Assembly: GCF_047729875.1 (NCBI RefSeq)
Contig: NZ_CP159826.1
Span: 2,790,001 to 2,854,000 of the forward strand
Source of the DNA: Marimicrobium sp913061115
GTDB lineage: Bacteria; Pseudomonadota; Gammaproteobacteria; Pseudomonadales; Halieaceae
Direction: 5' to 3'
Length of the DNA: 64,000 nt
The notes beneath the pieces were generated by a model. The model ran no database searches. It saw only the letters and a list, made by a program, of their open reading frames with translations, and was not told the DNA's origin. Positions 8,258-16,108 of this stretch are shown here, piece after piece (position 1 is the first letter of the stretch; each line of letters starts with the position of its first letter). Both the position numbers and the translations under genes were made by a program.

Positions 8258-8905
8258 ATGAAATCATGGACGATACTTCCAATGACCCCAACTACAACAG
8301 CACCACAGCGCGGCGTACTCGCCTCATTCGCATTCTTGCTTATTTCGATGATGGTATCGGGACAGGCAGCAGCACAAGGTTCAAGCGGATTTAGCACATT
8401 CCAGATAAGCTGGTCTGCAGCAGCAGTAGCACCCACAGCAGTGCCCACGATGAGCACCTTTGGCACAGCCTTTTTGGCGGTATTATTGGCTTTGGTGGTT
8501 TATCGTGTTTCGCGCAACCGGGGTTTACTTGTTCGGGCAATTGCGCCGCTTGCGACGCTGGGTGTTATTGCCTCTTTTACGATTATGAGTGAACGTCCCA
8601 TCGCTCAGCCCCCAGCGCCATCACCCGCCGTTGAAGCAAGCAGCTGCAGCGGCTCGGAAACATACACCGCCGATGAGGCTGTTCCGCCTCCTTGCCTCAT
8701 TAATACATGCGGTTCGGCGATTGTCGTGTCTTATACCTTGGTCGCGGGAGAAACACCAGATGGCACGCCGCTAACGGAGGAGTCCTGTACTCTTGATTAT
8801 TACTGTGACGAAGTGGGTGACGGAGAGGCCGCTCAGGGTGCTACCATTTCGAGCAATGGACTCCGGTTAGCCACGGCTTTCTGCCTAGAGCAGTTTGACG
8901 ACTAA
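8258..8905 (+). CDS. midcut-by-XrtH-type membrane protein
   Basis: A 215-residue protein. A signal segment (GVLASFAFLLISMMVSGQAAA) is followed within ~30 residues by an internal sorting-like motif: VPTMSTFGTAF, a hydrophobic helix LAVLLALVVYRV and basic SRNRG. A second hydrophobic stretch and a Cys-containing C-terminal domain follow (PPPCLINTCGS, ESCTLDYYCDE, AFCLEQFDD). An exosortase-H-like signal in the middle, not at the end, is the layout of the family named midcut-by-XrtH. ATG 8258 is used; ATG 8282 (MTPTTTAPQRGV) is equally plausible because it aligns with the start of the 7207 protein. The last Cys-rich domain would be released or exposed after cleavage (inference). Confidence 0.65.
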   Translation: MKSWTILPMTPTTTAPQRGVLASFAFLLISMMVSGQAAAQGSSGFSTFQISWSAAAVAPTAVPTMSTFGTAFLAVLLALVVYRVSRNRGLLVRAIAPLATLGVIASFTIMSERPIAQPPAPSPAVEASSCSGSETYTADEAVPPPCLINTCGSAIVVSYTLVAGETPDGTPLTEESCTLDYYCDEVGDGEAAQGATISSNGLRLATAFCLEQFDD

Positions 8906-8942
8906 TAGCGGGAAGCTCGCTCAGTCACTGCAATATACACAG

Positions 8943-8963
8943 CGGCTCCTTCGGGGCCGTTTT
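8943..8963 (+). terminator. rho-independent terminator (copy of 8167 hairpin)
   Basis: Same stem-loop and T run as at 8167-8187, placed ~40 bases after the 8258 gene. The shared terminator points to segmental duplication of the gene cassette. Confidence 0.75.
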
Positions 8964-9319
8964 GGTTTCGGGCGTCTCAGCTTGCATACTTTCAGTCGAT
9001 CAAGGCTGTTACCCTAACCAGCCAGCTCTCCGCACCATCATTCCACCCACCACAGAAATAGGGTGCTATTCATCCACAACATCATCACGTGGTGCTTGTG
9101 CTAAAGCTCCCAAGCGACCGCATCTGATGTTCCACCACACATCGCTCCATGAGTTAATAAACATGCGCTGCGGCCCATAGCCGACGTCCCCCACCTGGCT
9201 CCTGTGGCGCGCGGAAGGGGCTTGTCTGAGTCTTATAGTCTGTCCCTCGATCACCACACTATTGCTTCTGGCTCCAAGGGCTCCCCGCTGTGGCTGGCAG
9301 GCTCACTAGGTCGCATAAA

Positions 9320-9333
9320 TAGGGTTTTCCCTA
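9320..9333. promoter_or_regulatory. palindrome TAGGGTTTTCCCTA upstream of LRR gene
   Basis: TAGGG-TTTT-CCCTA inverted repeat ~105 bases before the start of the 9438 gene. The same palindrome occurs at 10325-10338 and, extended to AGTAGGGTTTTCCCTACT, at 48659-48676. Position and recurrence suggest an operator for genes encoding sorting-signal proteins; no regulator is identified. The rest of 8964-9437 shows no gene. Confidence 0.45.
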
Positions 9334-9437
9334 CTCCGCTCGCATAGATTAAGCTGTATCATCAGGTGAACGAGCAGATGTATCGATATTCAGCAAGACG
9401 ACTATACTGAACGCAACAAGAATAAAGGGATGCAGAC

Positions 9438-10226
9438 ATGATGCGCGCATTGATCACTAAGACACTGTTTGTTCTTTCAATACTATCGGCTCAGGCTTTG
9501 GCGTTTGATGTCGGTGGCTTCAGTTATACCGTTATCGGTGCAACGACTGATGTCGAAGTAAAGGGTCGCACATCGGGTAACACAGACACGGACATAGTGA
9601 TTCCTGCCACTGTTTTGGATGGCACAACCACCTACAGCGTTACGACCATTGGGGATTCTGCTTTTTACCAGAAAGCCCTCACCAGCGTGACCATTCCAGA
9701 CAGCGTGACGACCATTGGGGATGATGCTTTCCGCAACAACTATACCCTCACCAGCGTGATTATCGGAAACAGCGTTACGACCATTGGGATTGAGGCTTTC
9801 GCCGGCAACGGCCTCACCAGCGTGATTATTCCAGACGGCGTTACGACCATTGGGAAGGGGGCTTTCGCCATCAACGCCCTCACCAGCGTGACTATTTCAG
9901 ACAGCGTTGAGACGCTTGGGGAATTCGCTTTCGCCGGCAACGCCCTCACCAGCGCCGCCTTTTTGGGAGATTTCGGAACATTCAGCCTCGATATGTTTCA
10001 GGTAAATCCCAAACTAGCGACCATCACCTACGTTCAAGGCGCCACGGGCTGGGATAGTCCGCAGCGGACCTTTATGCCTGAGACTGGCCCAACAGGAAGT
10101 GTCACTGCGGAAGCAGCACCAGTACCGACCGCAGCAACGCCCGTCCCCACCAGCCCACTGTGGCTACTGGGCATCATGGCAGGACTGCTATCTCTTGTGG
10201 GTATCAGTAAGCTACGTAAAGCCTGA
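9438..10226 (+). CDS. secreted BspA-type leucine-rich-repeat protein with XrtH/IPTL-type tail
   Basis: A 262-residue surface protein. The signal peptide MRALITKTLFVLSILSAQALA is followed by ~60 residues, then about five 23-residue LRR_5 (BspA/Treponema pallidum type) repeats with consensus LTSVTIPDSVTTIGD.AF, between residues ~75 and 180. A Pro/Ala/Thr linker leads to the sorting tail VPTSPLWLLGIMAGLLSLVG plus KLRKA. Such repeats usually mediate protein or surface binding. Upstream DNA (from 9318) is duplicated at 48658-48822, and a palindrome lies at 9320. A terminator follows. The gene is free-standing. Confidence 0.8.
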   Translation: MMRALITKTLFVLSILSAQALAFDVGGFSYTVIGATTDVEVKGRTSGNTDTDIVIPATVLDGTTTYSVTTIGDSAFYQKALTSVTIPDSVTTIGDDAFRNNYTLTSVIIGNSVTTIGIEAFAGNGLTSVIIPDGVTTIGKGAFAINALTSVTISDSVETLGEFAFAGNALTSAAFLGDFGTFSLDMFQVNPKLATITYVQGATGWDSPQRTFMPETGPTGSVTAEAAPVPTAATPVPTSPLWLLGIMAGLLSLVGISKLRKA

Positions 10227-10237
10227 GCCCTCTCAAG

Positions 10238-10258
10238 CCCGCCTAGTGCGGGTTTTTT
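10238..10258 (+). terminator. rho-independent terminator
   Basis: CCCGC-ctagt-GCGGG stem-loop followed by six T, directly after the LRR gene. Confidence 0.85.
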
Positions 10259-10324
10259 GTTGGCTGGGGATTATTCCTATTGCACAGCGTCCTGAGAGGC
10301 CGCAGCATGACCCACCACCATAAA

Positions 10325-10338
10325 TAGGGTTTTCCCTA
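10325..10338. promoter_or_regulatory. second TAGGGTTTTCCCTA palindrome
   Basis: Same palindrome as at 9320 and 48659, with a similar following sequence (ACTTCGCGG). No gene follows it: an att region begins ~30 bases on, so it appears to be a promoter relic cut off by integration or deletion. Confidence 0.45.
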
Positions 10339-10370
10339 CTTCGCGGCCATTAGTAGGAATCAAATACCTT

Positions 10371-10602
10371 TTGTACCGTGGGATGTACCGTATCGGCACT
10401 AGCGGATATTAAATAATCAATATTTTCATGGGGTTATAGCAGCGTTTCAATTCCCGCCGCCTCCACCAAATACACTTAGCATATCTTCAAATACGTCCTA
10501 AAAGCCCTGTTTATAAGCGCTTTTGGGGTTATACTCCATCTTATACCATCCAACGAGTCCTATTGAATACCGTCAAATTTGTCGGTACAAGTATCGGTAC
10601 AA
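10371..10602. other. attP-like structure: tmRNA-type core flanked by inverted arm pairs
   Basis: Left of the core, TGTACCGT occurs at 10372-10379 and 10384-10391 (12-bp spacing). The core CGCCGCCTCCACCA lies at 10455-10468, preceded by TTTCAATTCC as in a tmRNA T-loop. Right of it, TCGGTACAA occurs at 10582-10590 and 10594-10602, again 12 bp apart and in inverted orientation to the left pair. Arms on both sides of one core indicate the junction of two tandem islands or a captured attP. There is no gene in 10259-10765. Confidence 0.6.
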
Positions 10603-10765
10603 TCGATGTCTATTGTCACCTTAGCCATCGCTTGAACTCACACTGAGTTTATTCCTCGAACCATACTCGCAGGCAAACACAATGAATATAGTCAACTCAA
10701 CAATTTCCTATTACAGAACTTGCAAGACTCCCCGGAGTAATCATGAATCGCCAATCCGACAGCCA

Positions 10766-11254
10766 ATGAGGCTGTTTTTGGCACTCACATTCGTGTTCAT
10801 CGCATTCAGTAACTCAGGTGTTCTGCAAGCAGCGGAGGTCACGACGAAGTTCACGATTCATCAAGATGAGCCTAGTCTGGCTCGCGTTGATATTGGTCAG
10901 AAGGGGCAGTCCCACGGAGACCTGATGGCGTTCGACGCAACTGTACAGGCAACCAATGGTGAAGAGGGAAAGCTAAGTGGCTTCGTTCTGACCGTTGACA
11001 TTCCCGAAAAGGAGCATGAGGTGTTTCAAGATCGAATCGTCAGCATGGTGTTTGACTTTGGTAATGCGAACACCTTGGTGATTTCGGGTAAGTCGGTTTT
11101 CCCTCATCGTGGCGAACTTGAGATAGCCAAAAACATCCCGCAAATTCGAGCCATCGTTGGGGGTACAGGAAAATACATTGGCGCCCGTGGCCAAATCTCC
11201 ACCAGACATGATGACGATGAAGGATACACCCATGTTATCGAATTAGTGGATTAG
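10766..11254 (+). CDS. secreted allene-oxide-cyclase/dirigent-like barrel protein
   Basis: A 162-residue exported protein. ATG 10766 is chosen because it puts the signal peptide (RLFLALTFVFIAFSNSGVLQAA) at the N-terminus; the frame upstream to 10682 lacks signal character. The mature part is beta-rich and ends with the motif GGTGKYIGARGQ followed by strand THVIEL. This resembles the allene oxide cyclase barrel-like family, in which (I/V)xGGTGxYxGARG is a hallmark. Enzymatic function in bacteria is unknown. It lies between an att junction and an integrase remnant, so it is island cargo. Confidence 0.65.
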   Translation: MRLFLALTFVFIAFSNSGVLQAAEVTTKFTIHQDEPSLARVDIGQKGQSHGDLMAFDATVQATNGEEGKLSGFVLTVDIPEKEHEVFQDRIVSMVFDFGNANTLVISGKSVFPHRGELEIAKNIPQIRAIVGGTGKYIGARGQISTRHDDDEGYTHVIELVD

Positions 11255-11263
11255 AGCCACTCG

Positions 11264-11455
11264 AAGGTACGAAAGCTCACCGACGGCGGCGGACTGCATT
11301 TACAAGTACAGCGCACTTGCGCCCGATATTGGCGCTATGACTATCGTTATGCTGGCAAGCGGAAAATCCTGGCTCTTGGAGTCTACCCTGAGCAAGCCAG
11401 CGCGCCAACGAGCTCGAAGGCGCCAGGGCCTGGGGAAAAGCCATCAGTCTGCTAA
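11264..11455 (+). pseudogene. tyrosine integrase N-terminal arm-binding domain remnant
   Basis: Reading from 11273 gives KLTDGGGLHLQVQ, then YWRYDYRYAGKRKILALGVYPE, the DUF4102/arm-DNA-binding start of prophage/island integrases. After GVYPEQASA the reading frame is lost, and the frame closes at 11453-11455. Another frame continues ANELEGARAWGKA, consistent with a frameshift. The catalytic Arg-His-Arg-Tyr domain is absent. Orientation (plus, downstream of the att core at 10455) fits an integrase originally entering from ssrA. Confidence 0.7.
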
Positions 11456-11557
11456 CACAATCGAACCGCCAATAAGAGACCACGAAAATAGAGCCACGCC
11501 TGGTCCGTGCTCGGCATCAGGCCTTTCTGGCCCGGGCAGACAATGCGCCTAGCGTAA

Positions 11558-12330
11558 GTATCGGCAAGTTAACTTTTTGACATCAGAGGAATTTAGTCTC
11601 AAGTCTCATGCAACCGCCCTACTCCATTCAGCGAACGCACTCACCCTGAGATCACGGTAATGCTGAGCCCTGACCTTATGCCTACCCAAATTGTAAAGGT
11701 TTGACACTGCAGCATGAGCGCCCAGAAATCTTTGAGCCTGCTTGATTGATTTAAACTTCCGCATCACCCGCTCTCGCACTCTGGTCGGCTCATGGGATTG
11801 CTCGGCCCGATTGTTCGCGTACTGGGAATTATCGTGAAGAGCATCCGGTATCAGTTCACGGTGAGCAACGCTATACCTGCGTAGCTTATCGGTCACAATC
11901 TTCCTGGGTTCGCCGCCATGACTGTGTAACAGCCTTCTAAAAAACCGCTTTGCTGCTGCACCATCTCGCCTGGCCTGCAAAAATACATCAACCACTTCTC
12001 CGTCCTGATCAACAGCACGCCACAGGTCATGCTGCTTACCGTTGATCTTGATGAAAACTTCATCGATGTAGAACGTGTCGCCGTAGCCTCGGTGTTTTCG
12101 TTTCAGTCTTCGAGTGTATATAGCGCCGAATTTTATACACCACAGTCGGATCGATTCATGGCTGACGGTTATGCCTCGTTCGGCAAGTAGATCTTCGATG
12201 TCTCTGTGGCTGAGATTGAAACGATAGTAGAGCCAGACGGCGTAAGAAATGATATCGGGTGGGAATCGGTGGCGTTTATAAGTATTCATCCGTCGATTAT
12301 ACGGATATCAGTAGCTTAACTTGGCGGCAC
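11558..12330 (-). mobile_element. IS6-family insertion sequence, intact copy
   Basis: About 773 bp, bounded by imperfect inverted repeats GTATCGGCAAGTTAA (11558-11572) and, reversed, GTGCCGCCAAGTTAA (12316-12330), with one transposase. It is inserted in the 3' end of the transposase pseudogene on its right. No target duplication is seen. A 310-bp relative lies at 45221-45530 in the same orientation; both copies are followed by CCTACT, so the true end may be six bases further. Confidence 0.75.
11606..12289 (-). CDS. IS6-family transposase
   Basis: A 227-residue DDE transposase. The N-terminal zinc/HTH part is HRFPPDIISYAVWLYYRFNL followed by SHRDIEDLLAERGI. The catalytic core has DEVFIKINGK (first Asp), IVTDKLRRY (second Asp) and the Glu in NNRAEQSHEPTR, with RERVMRKFKS after it. 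Length and motif order match the IS6/IS26 family, which moves by replicative transposition or cointegration and often creates same-orientation brackets. The frame is complete, so the gene may be active. Confidence 0.9.
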   Translation of the reverse strand: MNTYKRHRFPPDIISYAVWLYYRFNLSHRDIEDLLAERGITVSHESIRLWCIKFGAIYTRRLKRKHRGYGDTFYIDEVFIKINGKQHDLWRAVDQDGEVVDVFLQARRDGAAAKRFFRRLLHSHGGEPRKIVTDKLRRYSVAHRELIPDALHDNSQYANNRAEQSHEPTRVRERVMRKFKSIKQAQRFLGAHAAVSNLYNLGRHKVRAQHYRDLRVSAFAEWSRAVA

Positions 12331-13328
12331 CCTACTTCGATGGGAGTGGAGCCATCCCGTCCAGAATGTGTCCGACATCCCTTGTAATAACACTGATATC
12401 CACGCAGCTTGTTTTCCAGGTCAGTCGCAGTCCAGAAGAGTGTCTGCTCAAGCAACTCTCGCCGAATGCTACCGATAAGCCTTTCCACAAAAGGATGTGA
12501 CATCGGCGCATATGGAACTGATTTTATTTCTTCAATATCAAACACGCGCAGATTGGCTTTCCATCGGTGGTATTGAAAGAGAGGATCGTTATCCGAGCTG
12601 AGATGTTTTGGCCAGCATCGTCCAGAGGTGGCTTGGTTGAACATGCGGCAGAGAGTTGGTCCATCCACGTTACCTGCATGCACACCAAAGCCAATGATGC
12701 TGCGGGTGTACTGATCCATCACGACCATTACCCAGTGGCTCTTCAATACAATAGATTCACAGCGGAAAAGGTCTACGCTCCACAAGCTGTCCTTCGTATA
12801 GCCAATAGTTGTAAGCCAAGATGGCCCTCAGTTGTTTGGGTCTGGTTTGAAATAAACCGCGAGTACACGCCTGACAGTGTCTTTATCCAAGGCCAGCCCG
12901 AATGCTAAGTTGATCTGCTCTGCGATTCGAGGACGACCGTATCGAGGGTTGCGTCGTTTCATCGCAACGATGGCCTCAATGATCTCTCTGGACGGGCCCT
13001 TTGGACCTAGTTTTCCACCGCCACTTGGTGAGTACAGTAGTCGGTATTTTCGTTTCTTCAGCGCGTTATGGAATGACAGCAGGGTGGAAGGCGTGATGAT
13101 TATGGCGGCTCTGACAATACGTCTGGGATTCAGAAATAACGTCCTGAAGCCGAGTAAGGTGCGATCCTGTGTTGAAAGGTTCGGTGCTCGTTGCCGCGAC
13201 CTGCTGTGGATTATCAGCTGCTGCTTCAAGAGCAGGTTTTCGGCAATAACTGTCCGACTGCCGCCGGGTTGAAGTAGCTTTGCGACGGTGGTGAGCAGGT
13301 GAAAAAGCAGGTAAATGACATCCTTCAT
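12331..13328 (-). pseudogene. rve/DDE transposase broken by one in-frame TGA
   Basis: The two frames 13328-12828 and 12785-12297 are in the same phase and together make one integrase-core transposase. The N-terminal part has LLFHLLTTVAKLLQPGG, AENLLLKQQL and RNPRYGRPRIAEQI. A TGA follows FKPDPNN, and the family sequence simply continues (GPSWLTTIGYTKDSLWSVDL). The core then shows VVMDQYTRSIIGFGV, LSSDNDPLF and HPFVERLIGSIRREL. The C-terminus ends at TPIEV, where IS6 DNA begins and supplies a few foreign residues. A single nonsense change plus an IS insertion inactivated it. Confidence 0.8.
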
Positions 13329-13358
13329 GCCTACGGAGGGTAATATTTGGTGGAGCAA

Positions 13359-13884
13359 GCAGCAACAGGCAACACTCTGATATTATTGGGAAATTACTAT
13401 TTCGCCAGAGACAGGTGTTCAACGAAATACATTCATTATTTACAGGCGATGGCGTTAATAGCCTGTAAATATTTGTGCAGTCCGCTTTTGCATCTACATG
13501 TCTGATAGCGAAAAAAAAGCGCAGTTTGCTAGAGTGCTTGCTCAGATATAGGAGCAAGCGAGGACATCAGCAGTTATAGGTATTAGATAAGTCATTAGTG
13601 TGGTTCAACTTGGCTTATCCGCAAATAAACTAAAAGATTATTGTGACTCTAATTAACAGATATATTGAATGTAAATAGTGCGGCATGATTTAAAGCTAGT
13701 CATTTTCCGCATTGATTAAACAGCGACAAATAGGCATGGTTATTTGCCAGTGTTAGATGGGTCGAAACGGATTGTTAACGGAACGCCTATTTTGTAGATA
13801 TTTCGGGTTAATATAGACTTTGTGGAGCATTCCCTAAATCGGAGTGCAGATTGTTATACTTTTTTTAGCGGGTTTTACTGAGCA
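13359..13884. other. intergenic, upstream of cobU
   Basis: No gene supported. It is AT-rich. An inverted repeat pairs AAATAGGC near 13729 with GCCTATTT near 13787. A TATACT -10-like box lies at 13855-13860. No B12 box or other riboswitch landmark is visible, unlike the two other cobalamin operons. Confidence 0.5.
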
Positions 13885-14409
13885 ATGAATTTACACAGTG
13901 AATTACTATTAGGCGGTGCGCGCTCTGGCAAAAGTAAATTAGCCGAGCAACGGGCTACTGAATCTGGCTTGAAGTTGATTTATATAGCCACTGGTACCGC
14001 TGGCGATGGTGAAATGCACGAACGAATTGCCCTTCATCAAGCTAGCCGTAATGAATCATGGCAGCTAGTAGAAGAACCTATAGAATTGGCAGAGGTTTTG
14101 TTGTCTCACTCCAATGCTAATAGCTGTATTTTGGTTGATTGCTTAACTCTTTGGTTAAGTAATTGTTTGCATCATAATTGCTGGGAACAACAGCGAGATA
14201 AGTTGTTAGCAGTGTTTAGTCAGCTTAGCGGTAGAGTAATATTTGTTAGTAATGAAGTGGGAATGGGTATTACCCCAATGGGAGAATTGACGCGACGCTT
14301 TGTCGATGAAACTGGTTTTTTACATCAGCAACTTGCCAGTATGTGCGATCAGGTTACCTTGGTGGTCGCCGGGCTTCCGCTACAGATAAAACCAGTGGCA
14401 GCAGATTGA
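13885..14409 (+). CDS. cobU: adenosylcobinamide kinase / phosphate guanylyltransferase
   Basis: CobU/CobP phosphorylates adenosylcobinamide and transfers GMP to it, giving the AdoCbi-GDP used by CobS. The 174-residue protein starts with the P-loop LLGGARSGKSK (residues ~6-16), followed by LIYIATGTAGDGEMHERI, whose HERI..H carries the guanylylated His region, and the core motif VDCLTLWLSN. The C-terminal ISNEVGMGI-like segment (VSNEVGMGITPMGELTR) is standard. Full length. It is the first gene of a four-gene plus-strand operon, overlapping cobT by one base (TGATG). Confidence 0.93.
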   Translation: MNLHSELLLGGARSGKSKLAEQRATESGLKLIYIATGTAGDGEMHERIALHQASRNESWQLVEEPIELAEVLLSHSNANSCILVDCLTLWLSNCLHHNCWEQQRDKLLAVFSQLSGRVIFVSNEVGMGITPMGELTRRFVDETGFLHQQLASMCDQVTLVVAGLPLQIKPVAAD

Positions 14410-15443
14410 TGAATAACTGGTGGCAGCATCCGTCAAAAGTAATTTGTCAGTCTAGTAGGCAGTTGGCAATAACTCGGCAACAGCAATTAACCAAGCCAGC
14501 CGGATCACTCGGCTTATTAGAGCAGGTAGCCGTAGATTTTGCTGGCTGGCAGCAGCGTGAAATTGCGCAGTTAGATAATATTCAAATATGTGTGTTCGCT
14601 GGCGATCACGGTGTTGTAGAGGAAGGAGTCTCTGCATTCCCGCAAGTTGTTACCGGTGAAATGGTTAGAAATTTTGTCAGTGGCGGTGCCGCTATTTCAG
14701 TAATAGCTAGGCATATTAGTGCCACTTTTTCGGTGGTTAATATGGGCTTGGTTGCTCGCCTTGACGGTGTTGCCGATGTAATTAATTGCAGCATAGCTCA
14801 AGGTACCAATAACTTTTCCAAAGCTACTGCCATGGATAGTGATCAAATGGCTAATGCCCTGCAAGCAGGTGCTGAGCAGATAAATAGCGATACTGAGCTG
14901 TTTATTGGCGGTGAAATGGGTATCGGTAATAGTACCTCCGCCGCAGCAATTGTTAGTGCCGTATTGGGGTTGTCTGAAGATCAAACCGTAGGCAAAGGAA
15001 CAGGCGTTGATGAAGCGGGTTTAGCTTCTAAGCGAGCAGTAATTAAACAGGCGATAATATTACACAAGCAGCGACTAACTACACCAGAAGGAATTTTAAC
15101 TTGCCTTGGTGGGTTTGAAATAGCGGCCTTAGTGGGTGCCTACATTCGTTGTGCTCAACTAGGCGTTCCGATATTAATAGACGGGTATATTAGCTCAGCA
15201 GCGGCGTTATTAGCCTGTGAGTTTAATCCTAGCGCTCGCTCTTGGATGTTGTTTGCACATCGCTCACAAGAGCCTGGCCATGAATATATTTTGGCTGCAC
15301 TTAAGGCGTCGCCCTTGCTTGATTTACAATTGCGATTAGGCGAGGGCAGTGGTGCTGGAGTTGCCCTACCCTTGGTCAAAATGGCATTGGCATTACATGA
15401 GTCAATGGCGACCTTTGAACAAGCTCAAGTTTCGAATACATAA
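14409..15443 (+). CDS. cobT: nicotinate-nucleotide-dimethylbenzimidazole phosphoribosyltransferase
   Basis: CobT activates dimethylbenzimidazole to alpha-ribazole phosphate for the lower ligand of B12; BluB in the minus-strand operon supplies the base. The 344-residue product has the family signatures TKPAGSLGLLEQVAVDFAGW, FAGDHGVVEEGVSAFP, GEMGIGNSTSAAAI and the catalytic Glu in LRLGEGSGAGVALPL near the C-terminus. The start is the ATG overlapping the cobU stop, not the upstream frame from 14343. Full length. Confidence 0.93.
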   Translation: MNNWWQHPSKVICQSSRQLAITRQQQLTKPAGSLGLLEQVAVDFAGWQQREIAQLDNIQICVFAGDHGVVEEGVSAFPQVVTGEMVRNFVSGGAAISVIARHISATFSVVNMGLVARLDGVADVINCSIAQGTNNFSKATAMDSDQMANALQAGAEQINSDTELFIGGEMGIGNSTSAAAIVSAVLGLSEDQTVGKGTGVDEAGLASKRAVIKQAIILHKQRLTTPEGILTCLGGFEIAALVGAYIRCAQLGVPILIDGYISSAAALLACEFNPSARSWMLFAHRSQEPGHEYILAALKASPLLDLQLRLGEGSGAGVALPLVKMALALHESMATFEQAQVSNT

Positions 15444-15493
15444 AGGTAAGCTTTAATAACTGATAGTAGTCATTATGCGAGATAGTAATAGTC

Positions 15494-16108
15494 ATGCGAG
15501 ATAACGAAAATTTTACTTTAATAGATATATTGCGCCATGGGCAGTGCCAGGGTGGTGAAATCTATCGGGGCTCGACAGATGTGTCGCTAACCGATTTGGG
15601 TTGGCAGCAAATGCGAAATGCAGTGGCTTCTCATAGCGGCTGGGATGCTGTTGTCAGCTCGCCTTTAACGCGTTGTAAATTGTTTGCACAAGAGCATGCG
15701 GCTGAAAATCAAATTCCTATAGCCATTGAGCATGACTTTCGTGAAATTCATTTTGGCGAATGGGAAGGTCAGCTAGTTAGTGATGTTTGGAAAAACGATC
15801 AAGAGTTCGTTATGCAGTATTACGCTAAACCAGGTAGTGTTACTCCAGTTGATGGTGAGCATATTCAGGTTGTTCAAGATAGAGTTGTTGCTGCGTTTAC
15901 TAAGCTATTGACTGATTATAAAAATCAACATGTGTTAGTTGTCCAGCACGGTGGAACGATAAGATTGTTACTAGCGCATTTAATGCAATCGCCTTTAACG
16001 GCGATAACTCGTATTGAAGTCGCCTATGCTTCAATGACTCGAATAAAAGTGTTTCATCATAGTGATTCATTTTCGCCAATGATTTTGGGTCATTATCCGG
16101 GTGAGTGA
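15494..16108 (+). CDS. cobC: alpha-ribazole phosphatase (histidine phosphatase)
   Basis: Removes the phosphate from alpha-ribazole 5'-phosphate (or cobalamin 5'-phosphate) in lower-ligand assembly. A 204-residue phosphoglycerate-mutase-fold enzyme: the phosphohistidine motif LRHGQCQGG near residue 14, EIHFGEWEG, and the second His in VVQHGGTIR. A short direct repeat ATGCGAGATA occurs at the start codon and ~19 bases upstream; the second copy is the start. The stop overlaps the GTG of cobS. Assignment rests on context, since the fold alone is broad. Confidence 0.85.
   Translation: MRDNENFTLIDILRHGQCQGGEIYRGSTDVSLTDLGWQQMRNAVASHSGWDAVVSSPLTRCKLFAQEHAAENQIPIAIEHDFREIHFGEWEGQLVSDVWKNDQEFVMQYYAKPGSVTPVDGEHIQVVQDRVVAAFTKLLTDYKNQHVLVVQHGGTIRLLLAHLMQSPLTAITRIEVAYASMTRIKVFHHSDSFSPMILGHYPGE

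Noticed and set aside
8028..8291. 87-codon minus-strand frame
   Set aside because: Antisense shadow spanning two genes and the terminator.
9675..9960. Regular ~69-base direct repeats resembling a CRISPR-like array
   Set aside because: The repeats are in frame and encode 23-residue LRR_5 units of the secreted protein; spacing and content are coding.
10445..10468. Functional tmRNA (ssrA) gene
   Set aside because: Only the last ~24 bases match; upstream sequence does not form the T-arm, tag frame or acceptor partner.
13066..13557. 163-codon minus-strand frame over the transposase start
   Set aside because: Shadow frame of the rve transposase, which has clear homology in another phase.
13700..13800. 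Possible third cobalamin riboswitch upstream of cobU
   Set aside because: An inverted repeat exists, but there is no B12 box, no CCCCGCAACTG-like core and no GGGAA element.
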